Shown: piece by piece, positions 1 to 8,718 of the stretch
Layout of the letters: each line of letters starts with the position of its first letter
Position numbering within the stretch: the stretch's first letter is position 1
From: a virus
Reading direction: 5' to 3' (one strand)
DNA length: 64,000 bases
Virus record (IMG/VR): IMGVR_UViG_3300007513_000013
Span: 54,472 to 118,471 of that record
Position numbers and translations under genes: made by a program
Notes under the pieces: generated by a model
The model's input: only the letters and a program-made list of their open reading frames with translations
What the model was told of the DNA's origin: nothing
Databases searched by the model: none

Positions 1-1
1 A

Positions 2-121
2 TTAGAAGAGTTTGATACAAATATCCCAGGCCAAACACTGGTTTATGGAGATCCCAATAATGCCGGTGGATTAAATACAAAGCCTAAAAAGTTTGCTGAC
101 GAAGAAAATGAAGGAAGTTAA
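2..121 (+). CDS. C-terminal end of an unidentified phage protein (5' truncated)
   Basis: The window opens inside a reading frame of which the last 39 codons and a TAA stop are visible. The tail is polar and ends in an acidic run (KFADEENEGS). No motif is recognisable in so short a piece. The stop overlaps the start of the next gene by 14 bp, so the two are probably on one transcript. Function cannot be assigned. Confidence 0.6.
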   Translation, partial: LEEFDTNIPGQTLVYGDPNNAGGLNTKPKKFADEENEGS

Positions 122-707
122 TAATTTAGTAAAAGAATGGAAGAAATTTTTATTAAAAGAAGATAAAACCTACCAAATATATTGTGATATGGATGGCGTT
201 TTAGTAGATCTGGTTGGTGCCGTCTTAGAAAAGGCACAAAAAAATGCAAAAGATGAAAAGTTAAGAAAAGGTGTTGAAAAAATTCTAGCCATTGATTGGA
301 GATGGACGGAAAAGAATCCAAAATACCAGAAATCTTTAGATTATATTGATAACATGGTAAGCAATAATGTAGAATTTTGGGCAACATTGCCCCCAACATC
401 AGATAAAGACGTTTTGTGGAGTTATATTTCACAATATGATCCAATTATCCTTTCTCACCCATGGGATGGAGAGTCTGCAGAGGGGAAAAGAGTGTGGGTT
501 TCGAATTTAATAGATCCTCAACCAATTGATGTGATACTAACAGGCGACAAACACAGGCATGCTACAACAAAAGATGGTAAACCCAACATTTTAATTGATG
601 ATTTTGAAAAATATACTGTCCCATGGGAGCAAGCAGGGGGCATTGCCATACTACATACTTCTGCAGAGGACACAATAAGCAAACTTAAGGCTTTAATGGA
701 GCAATAA
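108..707 (+). CDS. HAD-superfamily 5'-nucleotidase-like protein with a capsid-targeting-like N-terminus
   Basis: This 199-aa protein carries the HAD motif I DMDGVLVD with the nucleophile and acid/base aspartates at residues 27 and 29. A late acidic motif LIDDF lies at residues 162-166. This pattern fits the phage and bacterial 5'(3')-deoxyribonucleotidases (C-type cytosolic nucleotidase family), which dephosphorylate dNMPs in the cytoplasm. I chose ATG 108; an in-frame TTG at 93 lies upstream inside the previous gene. Residues 8-18 (VKEWKKFLLKE) form an amphipathic helix ending in L-x-E, like the N-terminal signals of T4 internal head proteins and like the next gene. The enzyme might therefore be packaged, which is inference. 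The stop codon abuts the next ATG. Confidence 0.75.
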   Translation: MKEVNNLVKEWKKFLLKEDKTYQIYCDMDGVLVDLVGAVLEKAQKNAKDEKLRKGVEKILAIDWRWTEKNPKYQKSLDYIDNMVSNNVEFWATLPPTSDKDVLWSYISQYDPIILSHPWDGESAEGKRVWVSNLIDPQPIDVILTGDKHRHATTKDGKPNILIDDFEKYTVPWEQAGGIAILHTSAEDTISKLKALMEQ

Positions 708-1454
708 ATGAAGAAATTATTTGAAAATTGGCGAGGATTAATTAAAGAATCAAGGGGTCCAAAGGGTTTTCACTATAAAATTACACAAAGTTCCAAAACA
801 ATAGTGATTTTGCCTTTAAGTTTGCAAACTAATGAACCAGAACCAGGAAAAGCAGAGGGAAATGCAGAGGTTGTTCTTGAAAAACGCACAGATATTCCCA
901 ATTGGCAGCTAGCATGGTCTAATGCACCTGCTGATTCAGAGGGTGTTGGTACGATAATGTACCTAATGGCACTAGAATTAGCCGGAAATGAAGGTTTATC
1001 CCCCGATGATTACGATCAAAGTGATGATGCACTACGTGTTTGGGCCAAATTTATGCCCGAAAACAATAGATTTGGTGTTTCTAAGGTCAAAAAAGAGCAA
1101 TTTGCCCACGATAACGATGAAAATCCCTTCTTTTTTGTGTTCTACAAGCCGAATAGAGCCATTTTAAGCCGCTTTAAGGACCGTATATCGTATGAGGAGG
1201 GGTCGGAGGAAGAAAAGCCCGTCAAAGAGCCTGATATTGAGCCGTTCGACGTTGAAAATGACTGGGATTCTCTCTATGATGACGAAATATTGCAAGAAGA
1301 AGAGCCCTATCAGAAGAAAGTGAAGAAAAAACACCGCAGAATGAAGGTTAGACTGATTGGAAAGGGCAAAAACAAGCATAATGTGGGCAAAAAGATGAAA
1401 AAGCCGTCTTATAAGCGATCAAAAAGCGCTCCACCGGGCGCTGGTGGCTCTTAG
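708..1454 (+). CDS. Putative virion-associated protein with GNAT-like core and basic tail
   Basis: The 248-aa protein begins MKKLFENWRGLIKES, an amphipathic segment ending I-K-E-S that looks like a T4-type capsid-targeting and cleavage signal. Residues about 60-120 contain a W-x(3)-W-S...GVGTIMYLMALELA...SDDALRVWAKF pattern. I have seen this pattern in phage virion proteins with an acetyltransferase-like fold, but enzyme activity is not evident. The region near residues 160-195 is acidic and residues 200-248 are very rich in Lys/Arg, suggesting nucleic-acid contact. It starts immediately after the stop of the HAD gene. The assignment to a packaged protein is inference. Confidence 0.6.
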   Translation: MKKLFENWRGLIKESRGPKGFHYKITQSSKTIVILPLSLQTNEPEPGKAEGNAEVVLEKRTDIPNWQLAWSNAPADSEGVGTIMYLMALELAGNEGLSPDDYDQSDDALRVWAKFMPENNRFGVSKVKKEQFAHDNDENPFFFVFYKPNRAILSRFKDRISYEEGSEEEKPVKEPDIEPFDVENDWDSLYDDEILQEEEPYQKKVKKKHRRMKVRLIGKGKNKHNVGKKMKKPSYKRSKSAPPGAGGS

Positions 1455-1484
1455 TGACTAGTTATTGATAGCGAGGGAGGTTTT

Positions 1485-1685
1485 ATGCCAATTATCACTG
1501 AAATTTCCGATTTTGACCTCGAAATGATCAATATTCTGATCAAAAAAGAGCGCGAAGAGCAAAATAACGCTTTTGGGCGCCCATTTCTTCAAATACCAAC
1601 CCCAAATCCGCTAAATTGTCCGAAATTGCGCGAAATAACAGAAGAAAAACAAAATGACGACAAAATAATCATTATTGACATTTGA
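1485..1685 (+). CDS. Small hypothetical protein, 66 aa
   Basis: A 66-codon frame starts at ATG 1485 behind a strong GGGAGG Shine-Dalgarno sequence about 5 nt upstream. The product is charged, with an N-terminal helix (DFDLEMINILIKKEREEQ) and a hydrophobic C-terminal strand (IIIIDI). No membrane segment or known motif is visible. It lies in the 270-bp gap between two probable virion-protein genes. The ribosome binding site is the main reason to believe it is real. Confidence 0.6.
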   Translation: MPIITEISDFDLEMINILIKKEREEQNNAFGRPFLQIPTPNPLNCPKLREITEEKQNDDKIIIIDI

Positions 1686-1688
1686 AAA

Positions 1689-1695
1689 CTATTTA
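1689..1695 (+). promoter_or_regulatory. CTATTTA element (candidate phage promoter)
   Basis: ACTATTTA lies 28 nt before ATG 1724. The same heptamer precedes six other transcription-unit starts in the window, so it may be a promoter element. No -35 box is obvious. Confidence 0.35.
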
Positions 1696-1723
1696 AACTG
1701 TATACTTTTATTTTCCCGGAGTT

Positions 1724-3658
1724 ATGCAGCATATGCCCTATAAGAACCTTGCAAGAATTATATTAGAAGAGTATTATAAGCTTATAAGCGAGTCAAAGGG
1801 CAAACTACCATCGACTATAAGCAAAATAGGTAAACCGGTTCGTATACCTACGCCTAGGCTTCCAACTATTAGGCCTGGTTTGTTAAACCTCGGAAAAACC
1901 AGCAAAATAGGACAGACTGGTCATGTTCCGGATGACGTGGGAGCGCCGCTCGAAGGTGAATTTACATATAGACCTTATGATCTTGAAGCGGCGCCGGTAA
2001 AAGAATTGACGCCTGCTGTTGGCGCGCCGCATGTAGAACCACATGGCCAGAACGTGCAGTATTTAGGGGTGCGCGAGGCTCCGGGTGAACCTGTAGATTA
2101 TAGCGCGCTAAGAACGGAACTTGGTGGCATGCTGGCGCCACATTTTCGAAAAGAACCTGTAAATCCACAAAACTATAGTAGGGTGGCAATGCCGGGAGAC
2201 GAAGGAAATTTAACGGTTCGGCCATCATATGAACAATTTGAAGAACTAGCACCAAGTGGTTTGCGCGATGTAATAAAAAGCATCACAGCGGATGTAAGGG
2301 CGGGGGTTATTACTCCACACGATGCTGCTAGCTTTGTAATCGAGTATTATCCCCGTGAAGCAATGCAATGGCACACAAGACGAGGATATCTTGCGGATGT
2401 AGAAAAAGCAGTTAAAGCAAAGATAAAAAGCATCGATCTTTACCCTAGTGCTGAAAAAGTTGCGTTAGAAAAGTTAAGATTGAAAGCTGCAGAAGCTTTT
2501 GAAGCAAACAGACCGGTGGGAGTTGCAAGCACCGGAAGGCTTGATTTATCAGGTGGTTCAACCATGGAAATACTAGCTCAAGAAAAGGCAGTTATAGACA
2601 GCATTGCTCCAAGCTTGGCGCGCCAGTATTATGGTAAGGATTATGGTAATTTAACACCTGGAGAAAGAGCGACTGTTCAGGGTATTAGTAAAAACACGCT
2701 TGATAGTATAAAAAATACGCCCCCAGCGCAACTTCGTAAAAATATTGCAAATTTGGAGGCGCGCCAAGGCCAACAGAACCCATGGGAAAAGGCTGGAGTC
2801 TCGAAAAAGCTATGGGACGAAGATGTTGCTGCGAGATGGGGACAATTAATTGATGAAGTACACCCAATGGTAGTAGATTATTATGTCGACGGAATTCGCA
2901 GTGGAAAAATTACGGGGCGCGCCCTACAACTTGCGCGTGGAACATGGATGAAAGATCCTTTTTATCGCGCAATTGTAAACAAACTGGAGGAACCCTCGCT
3001 TATCATCACTGATCATACCAAAGAACCTGCGATGACCGTTCGAAGGGACTTTAGCGAAGATCCGCGGGGCGTAACGGTTGTTGAACCCACAAAAACACAC
3101 GAGGATTACGCACCCGGGATGTCTCTTGAAGATTTTAAAGGCGTTGAGGCGCCGAGTAATTCGGAATTGGCGTGGGCTCGTCACAGGGCACATACGCAAA
3201 GGGGCCATGAGGATACAGGCCAACTCATTCCCGGAAGAACATATGGGATTCAAGCTTATGAGAGAGCGGTGAGCGAGATAGGGCGTCTAGGCATGCCTTT
3301 AACTCCCGGAGAAATAAGAGAATTGGCAACTAACAGCCCTACAGCATTGCGTGTATATCGCGACATTTTAAATTTGGGATGGGATGAGCACATTGCGCCC
3401 GGCCTCAGAACGCCACGAGTGCGCGTTCCGGAGCGTGGGTTCGATTGGGACACACACTTACAAGACGTGGAACGGGAGATACAAAGGTTTGGGTATTCTC
3501 GTTCGGCTGCAGATGTATGGGGTGAAAATCCACGTGGTGGTCTAACAGTTGTTGATGAGACACCGCCAAGAAGAAGAGGTCGCATGACAGAATTTGACGA
3601 AGCTAAAAAAATAGTACAGAAAGAATACCAAAAGTTATTGTTGGAAATCAAGAAATGA
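1724..3658 (+). CDS. Large putative internal virion protein, 644 aa
   Basis: I do not recognise a family. The N-terminus (ARIILEEYYKLISES) is an amphipathic helix ending I-S-E-S, and the C-terminus (KKIVQKEYQKLLLEIKK) is a second helix of the same style. Both resemble capsid-targeting/prohead-protease signals of T4 internal proteins. Residues 23-86 are clearly related to residues 12-72 of the next protein (shared KLPST.SKIGKP, LP.IRP and APLEGEF.Y.PYD), so the two genes are partial paralogues. The middle is polar, with Pro/Gly-rich linkers. GGAG at 1718 is only 2 nt from ATG 1724 but 11 nt from the in-frame ATG 1733, which may be the true start. The TGA overlaps the next ATG by 4 bp. Four GGCGCGCC palindromes fall in this gene. 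Confidence 0.65.
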   Translation: MQHMPYKNLARIILEEYYKLISESKGKLPSTISKIGKPVRIPTPRLPTIRPGLLNLGKTSKIGQTGHVPDDVGAPLEGEFTYRPYDLEAAPVKELTPAVGAPHVEPHGQNVQYLGVREAPGEPVDYSALRTELGGMLAPHFRKEPVNPQNYSRVAMPGDEGNLTVRPSYEQFEELAPSGLRDVIKSITADVRAGVITPHDAASFVIEYYPREAMQWHTRRGYLADVEKAVKAKIKSIDLYPSAEKVALEKLRLKAAEAFEANRPVGVASTGRLDLSGGSTMEILAQEKAVIDSIAPSLARQYYGKDYGNLTPGERATVQGISKNTLDSIKNTPPAQLRKNIANLEARQGQQNPWEKAGVSKKLWDEDVAARWGQLIDEVHPMVVDYYVDGIRSGKITGRALQLARGTWMKDPFYRAIVNKLEEPSLIITDHTKEPAMTVRRDFSEDPRGVTVVEPTKTHEDYAPGMSLEDFKGVEAPSNSELAWARHRAHTQRGHEDTGQLIPGRTYGIQAYERAVSEIGRLGMPLTPGEIRELATNSPTALRVYRDILNLGWDEHIAPGLRTPRVRVPERGFDWDTHLQDVEREIQRFGYSRSAADVWGENPRGGLTVVDETPPRRRGRMTEFDEAKKIVQKEYQKLLLEIKK

Positions 3659-6600
3659 AAAAAAAGAAAATCACCATCAAGATGAACGAATCAAAAAGCA
3701 AATTACCATCAACTTTAAGTAAAATAGGCAAACCTAGACCACCAGGGCCATCGCTTAAGCTACCAGTTATTAGGCCTGATTTATTAAAAATTGGCAGCCC
3801 CACTATTTCAAACACTCCACGAGCAGTAGATGCGCCACTTGAGGGTGAATTTGTATATAAACCTTATGATCCTGATGTATTAAAACCAGAGGTGCATTTG
3901 ATGCCGAAGCCGCCGGAGACACCTGATCTTGCGCGCGGGAAGCAGCCTGATTACGATTGGCTGGAAAGCGAGGTTACACCTGCGGCACCAGTAGAAACTC
4001 CAGTTATAGAGCCGTGGGAGTCGCCATTACGTTTAGACGACCGACAGCCATTAATGGCAGCCAGGGAAGAAGAAAAGCTGGTTAATGGTTTGAAAAATTT
4101 TCTTGCGAAAGAATACTCAAGCGGCCGGTATAAGGAAAAATGGTTAGATGCCGGGGTACCAGAAAAAGTGTACGATGAGCTTGTTTTGCCGCGCGTAATA
4201 AAAAAAATCAACGCCACGCCAATAATTATTTCAAGTCAAACACCTGATGGGCTTAACCCAGAAATATGGGAGAGGGCTGGTGGCGTATATGCCCCGCCGG
4301 GTGCAACTGGGACACCATGGGGGAGCGTACAAATAAGAACACCATCAGATATAGCAAAATATTCCACCGGAGGCATGTCGACCTTGGGAACACTGGCTCA
4401 TGAAGTTGGCCATGGTTTTTCTTATGATCCATATTTGGTTGCAATTTACAACAAATTCAGAAGTGCTCCTAATCCTGCGCAAGAGTTCCTAGCAAACAAA
4501 GCATTAGTTAGGAGCGGCATACCGGCTGAAATTATTCCGTATCTCAAATCGCACGGCTTAAGTGCAGCGCAGCAAGGTCTTTATCGTTACTACCCTCCGG
4601 AGCATGCGCAATCCATTTATATACCAACTGCTACACTGGCTCAAATGCAGGCTTATGAGCTAGATAGTTTACTTGATCTTGGTCAGCATGGCGGCCAGAT
4701 TGGAGACCGTCTAACACCTGGAGAATTGCTGGGTTATAAATGGGCGCAAAATTTTAAAAAATATCGTGCTGGAGACACTTCTCCAGAAGTGAAGGAAGCT
4801 GCTCTTCAGGAATATAAATGGCGAAGCAATATAGAGGAAATATATGCAGATGTAAAAGCAGTTGATGCTATTTTAAAGCGCCCAATGACAGGGAATGATA
4901 TTAGAGAAACTTGTATGGGAGTTCGTACTGTTGGTTCGGCTGCAATAAATGCTGTCCCTTCGTTTAGGGATTTTTTAAATTGCAAACACCCTGAAAAGGC
5001 TGCTTCTATATTCAACAAAATAGTCCAAATCGGCATTGCTGGTACTGGTGCTGCAGCTGTTGGTGCTTCCGAGGGAGATGGATCACAAAGCTTAAAAGAA
5101 GATACACAAAATAAAATAAACAAAATTATTTCTGAAGAAATTGAGAAAATGTTGTTAGAGGCACCTGTGATACCCGCTTCTTTTGCCGATTATTTAGATA
5201 CACCGCATGCAGCTGCTCTTCGAAGAAAAATGGACTTCTTAGGTTCAAAACATTCTCTCCCCTACCCTCAAAGCATGGACGTACGCCCGAAGGAAGAAAT
5301 CGGTGGTGGTTATACAGACGAATTTGGCTTGAAGCATCAAAAAGGTTCACAGCGCGTGACGCCCGGAGAGCAACTTAAGCACGAAATTGCAATGGGCGGC
5401 ATGAACTGGAAACAAGGTGTCCCGGGATATTATTTACCATGGGGCGGCCCTAAAGATCCTAAAGATCCCCGCGGGGCGCCAAGAGGTTGGATATATCAAG
5501 GGCCCGGAACACGAGAAGGTGGGGGTTCCACACCGGTTCCTCCGCAAAGAATGGGCGGCTCTAGTGCTCTAAAAAAAGATCCGAGTGGTTATTTTCAAAG
5601 ATTTGGAAAGGGCAAACGAACTTGGTCTGGTGTGCCAAGAGGAAAAAATAAAGGACTGAGATATGGCTACATTCCCGGCTCAGAATTAAAGGCGAAAGTG
5701 GACGAATACACCAAAACGAGAAACATACACAAAGATCTAGAAGACGAAACGTGGCAAAATTACAGAGGCCGCTCAAGTTTTTTCAGTGAAGATTCCGGAG
5801 ATTTAGATGGTCCGATTGTTCGCTCATATCAAGATCCAAAAACAGGCAAGTGGCATCAAACCACAATTGTACCGATGGCAGATCCATATAGGCAGGGACC
5901 GGATCCCAGTAAAGAGGGAAAGTCATCATGGTTAGATCTGTTTACTGGTGGCGGATCTGGTGTGGGATGGACTGGCATGCCACACACTGGTCCAAGCGCA
6001 TCGCGGCAGCTAGAATTAAACAAAGAAAGAATGCGTCGGTGTGCAAATGATCCTAAATGTCTTGATAAATTAAAATCAAAATGGGAAAAATCTAAATATT
6101 TCCCTGGAGCAACAGAAGGGTTCGGAAATCTTCCTCTCATGTGGCCTGGATGGGAACAACTTACAGATTATTGGACCGGAATACAGTCGCCCGGAACGCA
6201 TCGTGCTGCCCTACCAGATGAAAGCAGTTATCTACGACATTTGGGTGTACCCAAGAAAGCTACACAAAAGGTTTTTAATAAAAAAGATTGGCATTATTTA
6301 AACGACAGAGAGAAAGAGGTCGCTAGTTTTAACTATTGGGAGCGCAAAGAGAATAAAGATAGAATTCCTGAACTTTTGAAAAAACAAGAATCTGGTGATC
6401 TTACCGATAGAGAAAGACTGGAACTAAAAGGGTTAACGTATGTAAAGGAGTTTAGTAAAATCGCAGACAAATACAAAAAAGCGATGGGCCCGGGCTATGA
6501 ATATTCTAACCCTGCATATGCAGGTGACGTTCCTTATCAGTTTAATCTTTTCACAGATCCTATAGAAGTAACTCCAGCCGGTATACCGGCCATGCTTTGG

Positions 6601-8643
6601 AGAGGGCTAGCCAAGGGAGGCTTACGGAATATGTACAGATCATTGAAAAGTGGACAGCCTATGCCAACTGGTTTAGGTGGCGAAATTACCCCAAGGCTGG
6701 CTCATTGGTCAGAATCTCCGGTGTTGGCGAGGCTAGCTCCAAAAACAATAGACGCGGCGCAGTCTGCAGAGCTAATGCGCCAGGCGAAAGCCGCAACTGA
6801 TCCTACGCAGTTGGCCAAAGGAGCAGTAGTTGGGCCCGGGGCACTTCCGGGTGGTGAGCAAATAATACGTCCATATGAAATACCAACGCCCAAGGGGCCA
6901 AAGCCGTTTGAGCCGGTAAGAGTCGACGTAGAAAAAAGCGAAGCCTTTAAACACATTCATCAACAAGTTAAGGCTTTAAAAGATTGGCATCAAGCTAATT
7001 TTGGTGCAAGGAATTCGGTCGAAATTGAAAATATCAAAAAAGGAATAACACAACAAGCGGTAACTGGTAGGCTTTATGACCTAGAAGACCTCAAACATAT
7101 AATCATCGATCTTAAAACTAGTGGCGGTTGGGCAAGAAATCCATTTGCGGAGCTTTCACAAATAAAATATGATCCTAGGTTACTTGAAGAATCCTTAGAC
7201 AGCTTGAAAAACGTTGTTCTAGGAAAATTACAGAGTTTATTAAACGAAGACAAAGATATAGTTCTGGAAGAAATAAAGCCGCCCAAGCCCTACAAACCCA
7301 AGACTGTCAATTATAAATTTTCGTTTGGAAGAATTGGAGAGGAGCCTTTAGAAGAGCGTGATGGCGACAAACTTCATTATGGAGCATCGATGAATAAGCC
7401 TGTTTTGGCTTTTATCAATCTTGTTCTGGCCAAAAGAAAAGTCAAGCAACAGCAAACAGGAAAACCAATTAGAGCGCTAACTGATAAAGAGCTTTCAGAT
7501 TTGATTACATATACAAATTACAAAGGTGGCTCAAATAAGGTTAATAGAGCTTTAAGCAATCTTCGTTATAATCCAAAAAATCCAAAAAACGATAGAGATT
7601 ACTATAAAAAACTCAGCAAACAAGTAGGAATAACACAAGAACAAACACGAGAAATGTTAAAAGAACTTGAAATTGATAATGTAATTGGTGGCGTTCGATG
7701 GGGTGGGGCGAACAACAGGCAATCGCCGCGGGGTTATAGCCAATTCATGTCTAAAATGCTACAATATAAGTCCAATCCGGATTCTGAATTTCATGATGAG
7801 GCCACTAAAGTATTATATTATATGCAACACCGGCATGACAAGAGGAATACTGGTGCAAAAGGTTTAAAAAAATATTTAAATAAAAGACTAGAGAAAGAAG
7901 GGTATGGCAAAGATGCCATACAAACAATATATGGAAAAGGCGGATATGTAAAGGGTACCCTAAACTACTCCATCGTTATAAATGATAAATATGTCCTATC
8001 TTTGTATACAAAGTCTAAAAAACCTAAAGCATCTTCATATAAAATGAGACCAGACTTACATAAGATATCGGCTGATATTATCTTACGTAACCTCGATCCA
8101 GAAGAGTTAGGTGTTGGTGGTTATGATCGATTAAAACAGGACACGGAAATAGAAGGCTGGAATCAAAGAGAGATGGATAGAGTAGAGAAACTAGCTACTT
8201 GGGATGTTATTTCACCAGAGGACATGATGTCTGCACAAAAAATTGATGCACTAGTACCTCAAGAGGTGGACAAAGCAGTTGACCTAGATAGAGCAGAAGA
8301 GGAGCCAGATCTGCCATTGAGCAAAGAAAGACTAAATGAAGAAAAGCAACATATTGCGGTTGATATTGTACTAAAGTATAATAACGACTTTTCATTCTAT
8401 GGCTATGTGTTAAATCAAATTAGAGCAATTGATGGAATTACAATTGCAAAGGCGGATGAAGCTGGTGTTGTAGATGTTTCGCCCGAACGTCAACAAATTT
8501 TATTGCACCTTAAGTTTATGCCAATTGGCTCACTTTCACGTTATTTTTGGTATCTAAAAAATGAGCTAAAGAAGATACAGGATGCCAGTGGCGACAAGAT
8601 CGACAGTGTACAAATTCGCGGAATCCCACGACAAATAGATTAA
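3655..8643 (+). CDS. Giant multidomain protein: HExxH metalloprotease plus beta-lactamase-like serine hydrolase
   Basis: The 1662-aa protein has several parts. Residues 12-72 repeat the N-terminal module of the preceding protein. A zinc-metalloprotease motif HEVGH is at 249-253, with a possible third ligand in EEIYAD near 392-397. A hydrophobic helix leads to a helix ending M-L-L-E-A at 499-503. A long Gly/Pro/Trp-rich region follows. A second LxE helix (SLLNED, 1194-1199) precedes a class-A beta-lactamase/D,D-peptidase-like domain with SxxK as S1245-MN-K1248, YTN at 1286-1288 and KGG at 1428-1430 in place of KTG. The last 100 residues look like a small alpha/beta domain. Peptidoglycan or host proteins are plausible targets; both activities are inferred from motifs. 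ATG overlaps the upstream TGA. Confidence 0.7.
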   Translation: MKKKKITIKMNESKSKLPSTLSKIGKPRPPGPSLKLPVIRPDLLKIGSPTISNTPRAVDAPLEGEFVYKPYDPDVLKPEVHLMPKPPETPDLARGKQPDYDWLESEVTPAAPVETPVIEPWESPLRLDDRQPLMAAREEEKLVNGLKNFLAKEYSSGRYKEKWLDAGVPEKVYDELVLPRVIKKINATPIIISSQTPDGLNPEIWERAGGVYAPPGATGTPWGSVQIRTPSDIAKYSTGGMSTLGTLAHEVGHGFSYDPYLVAIYNKFRSAPNPAQEFLANKALVRSGIPAEIIPYLKSHGLSAAQQGLYRYYPPEHAQSIYIPTATLAQMQAYELDSLLDLGQHGGQIGDRLTPGELLGYKWAQNFKKYRAGDTSPEVKEAALQEYKWRSNIEEIYADVKAVDAILKRPMTGNDIRETCMGVRTVGSAAINAVPSFRDFLNCKHPEKAASIFNKIVQIGIAGTGAAAVGASEGDGSQSLKEDTQNKINKIISEEIEKMLLEAPVIPASFADYLDTPHAAALRRKMDFLGSKHSLPYPQSMDVRPKEEIGGGYTDEFGLKHQKGSQRVTPGEQLKHEIAMGGMNWKQGVPGYYLPWGGPKDPKDPRGAPRGWIYQGPGTREGGGSTPVPPQRMGGSSALKKDPSGYFQRFGKGKRTWSGVPRGKNKGLRYGYIPGSELKAKVDEYTKTRNIHKDLEDETWQNYRGRSSFFSEDSGDLDGPIVRSYQDPKTGKWHQTTIVPMADPYRQGPDPSKEGKSSWLDLFTGGGSGVGWTGMPHTGPSASRQLELNKERMRRCANDPKCLDKLKSKWEKSKYFPGATEGFGNLPLMWPGWEQLTDYWTGIQSPGTHRAALPDESSYLRHLGVPKKATQKVFNKKDWHYLNDREKEVASFNYWERKENKDRIPELLKKQESGDLTDRERLELKGLTYVKEFSKIADKYKKAMGPGYEYSNPAYAGDVPYQFNLFTDPIEVTPAGIPAMLWRGLAKGGLRNMYRSLKSGQPMPTGLGGEITPRLAHWSESPVLARLAPKTIDAAQSAELMRQAKAATDPTQLAKGAVVGPGALPGGEQIIRPYEIPTPKGPKPFEPVRVDVEKSEAFKHIHQQVKALKDWHQANFGARNSVEIENIKKGITQQAVTGRLYDLEDLKHIIIDLKTSGGWARNPFAELSQIKYDPRLLEESLDSLKNVVLGKLQSLLNEDKDIVLEEIKPPKPYKPKTVNYKFSFGRIGEEPLEERDGDKLHYGASMNKPVLAFINLVLAKRKVKQQQTGKPIRALTDKELSDLITYTNYKGGSNKVNRALSNLRYNPKNPKNDRDYYKKLSKQVGITQEQTREMLKELEIDNVIGGVRWGGANNRQSPRGYSQFMSKMLQYKSNPDSEFHDEATKVLYYMQHRHDKRNTGAKGLKKYLNKRLEKEGYGKDAIQTIYGKGGYVKGTLNYSIVINDKYVLSLYTKSKKPKASSYKMRPDLHKISADIILRNLDPEELGVGGYDRLKQDTEIEGWNQREMDRVEKLATWDVISPEDMMSAQKIDALVPQEVDKAVDLDRAEEEPDLPLSKERLNEEKQHIAVDIVLKYNNDFSFYGYVLNQIRAIDGITIAKADEAGVVDVSPERQQILLHLKFMPIGSLSRYFWYLKNELKKIQDASGDKIDSVQIRGIPRQID

Positions 8644-8669
8644 TTATTTTTATAAACTAAAGAAAACGC

Positions 8670-8697
8670 TTGTTTTTTTGTTAAGTTGTGTTATACT
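8670..8697 (+). promoter_or_regulatory. sigma70-like promoter for the lipoprotein gene
   Basis: TTGTTT at 8670-8675 and TATACT at 8692-8697 are separated by 16 bp and sit just upstream of the lipoprotein start. The match suggests transcription by host RNA polymerase independent of the upstream operon. Confidence 0.5.
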
Positions 8698-8718
8698 TAT
8701 ATATAGAGGGCTTGTGCG

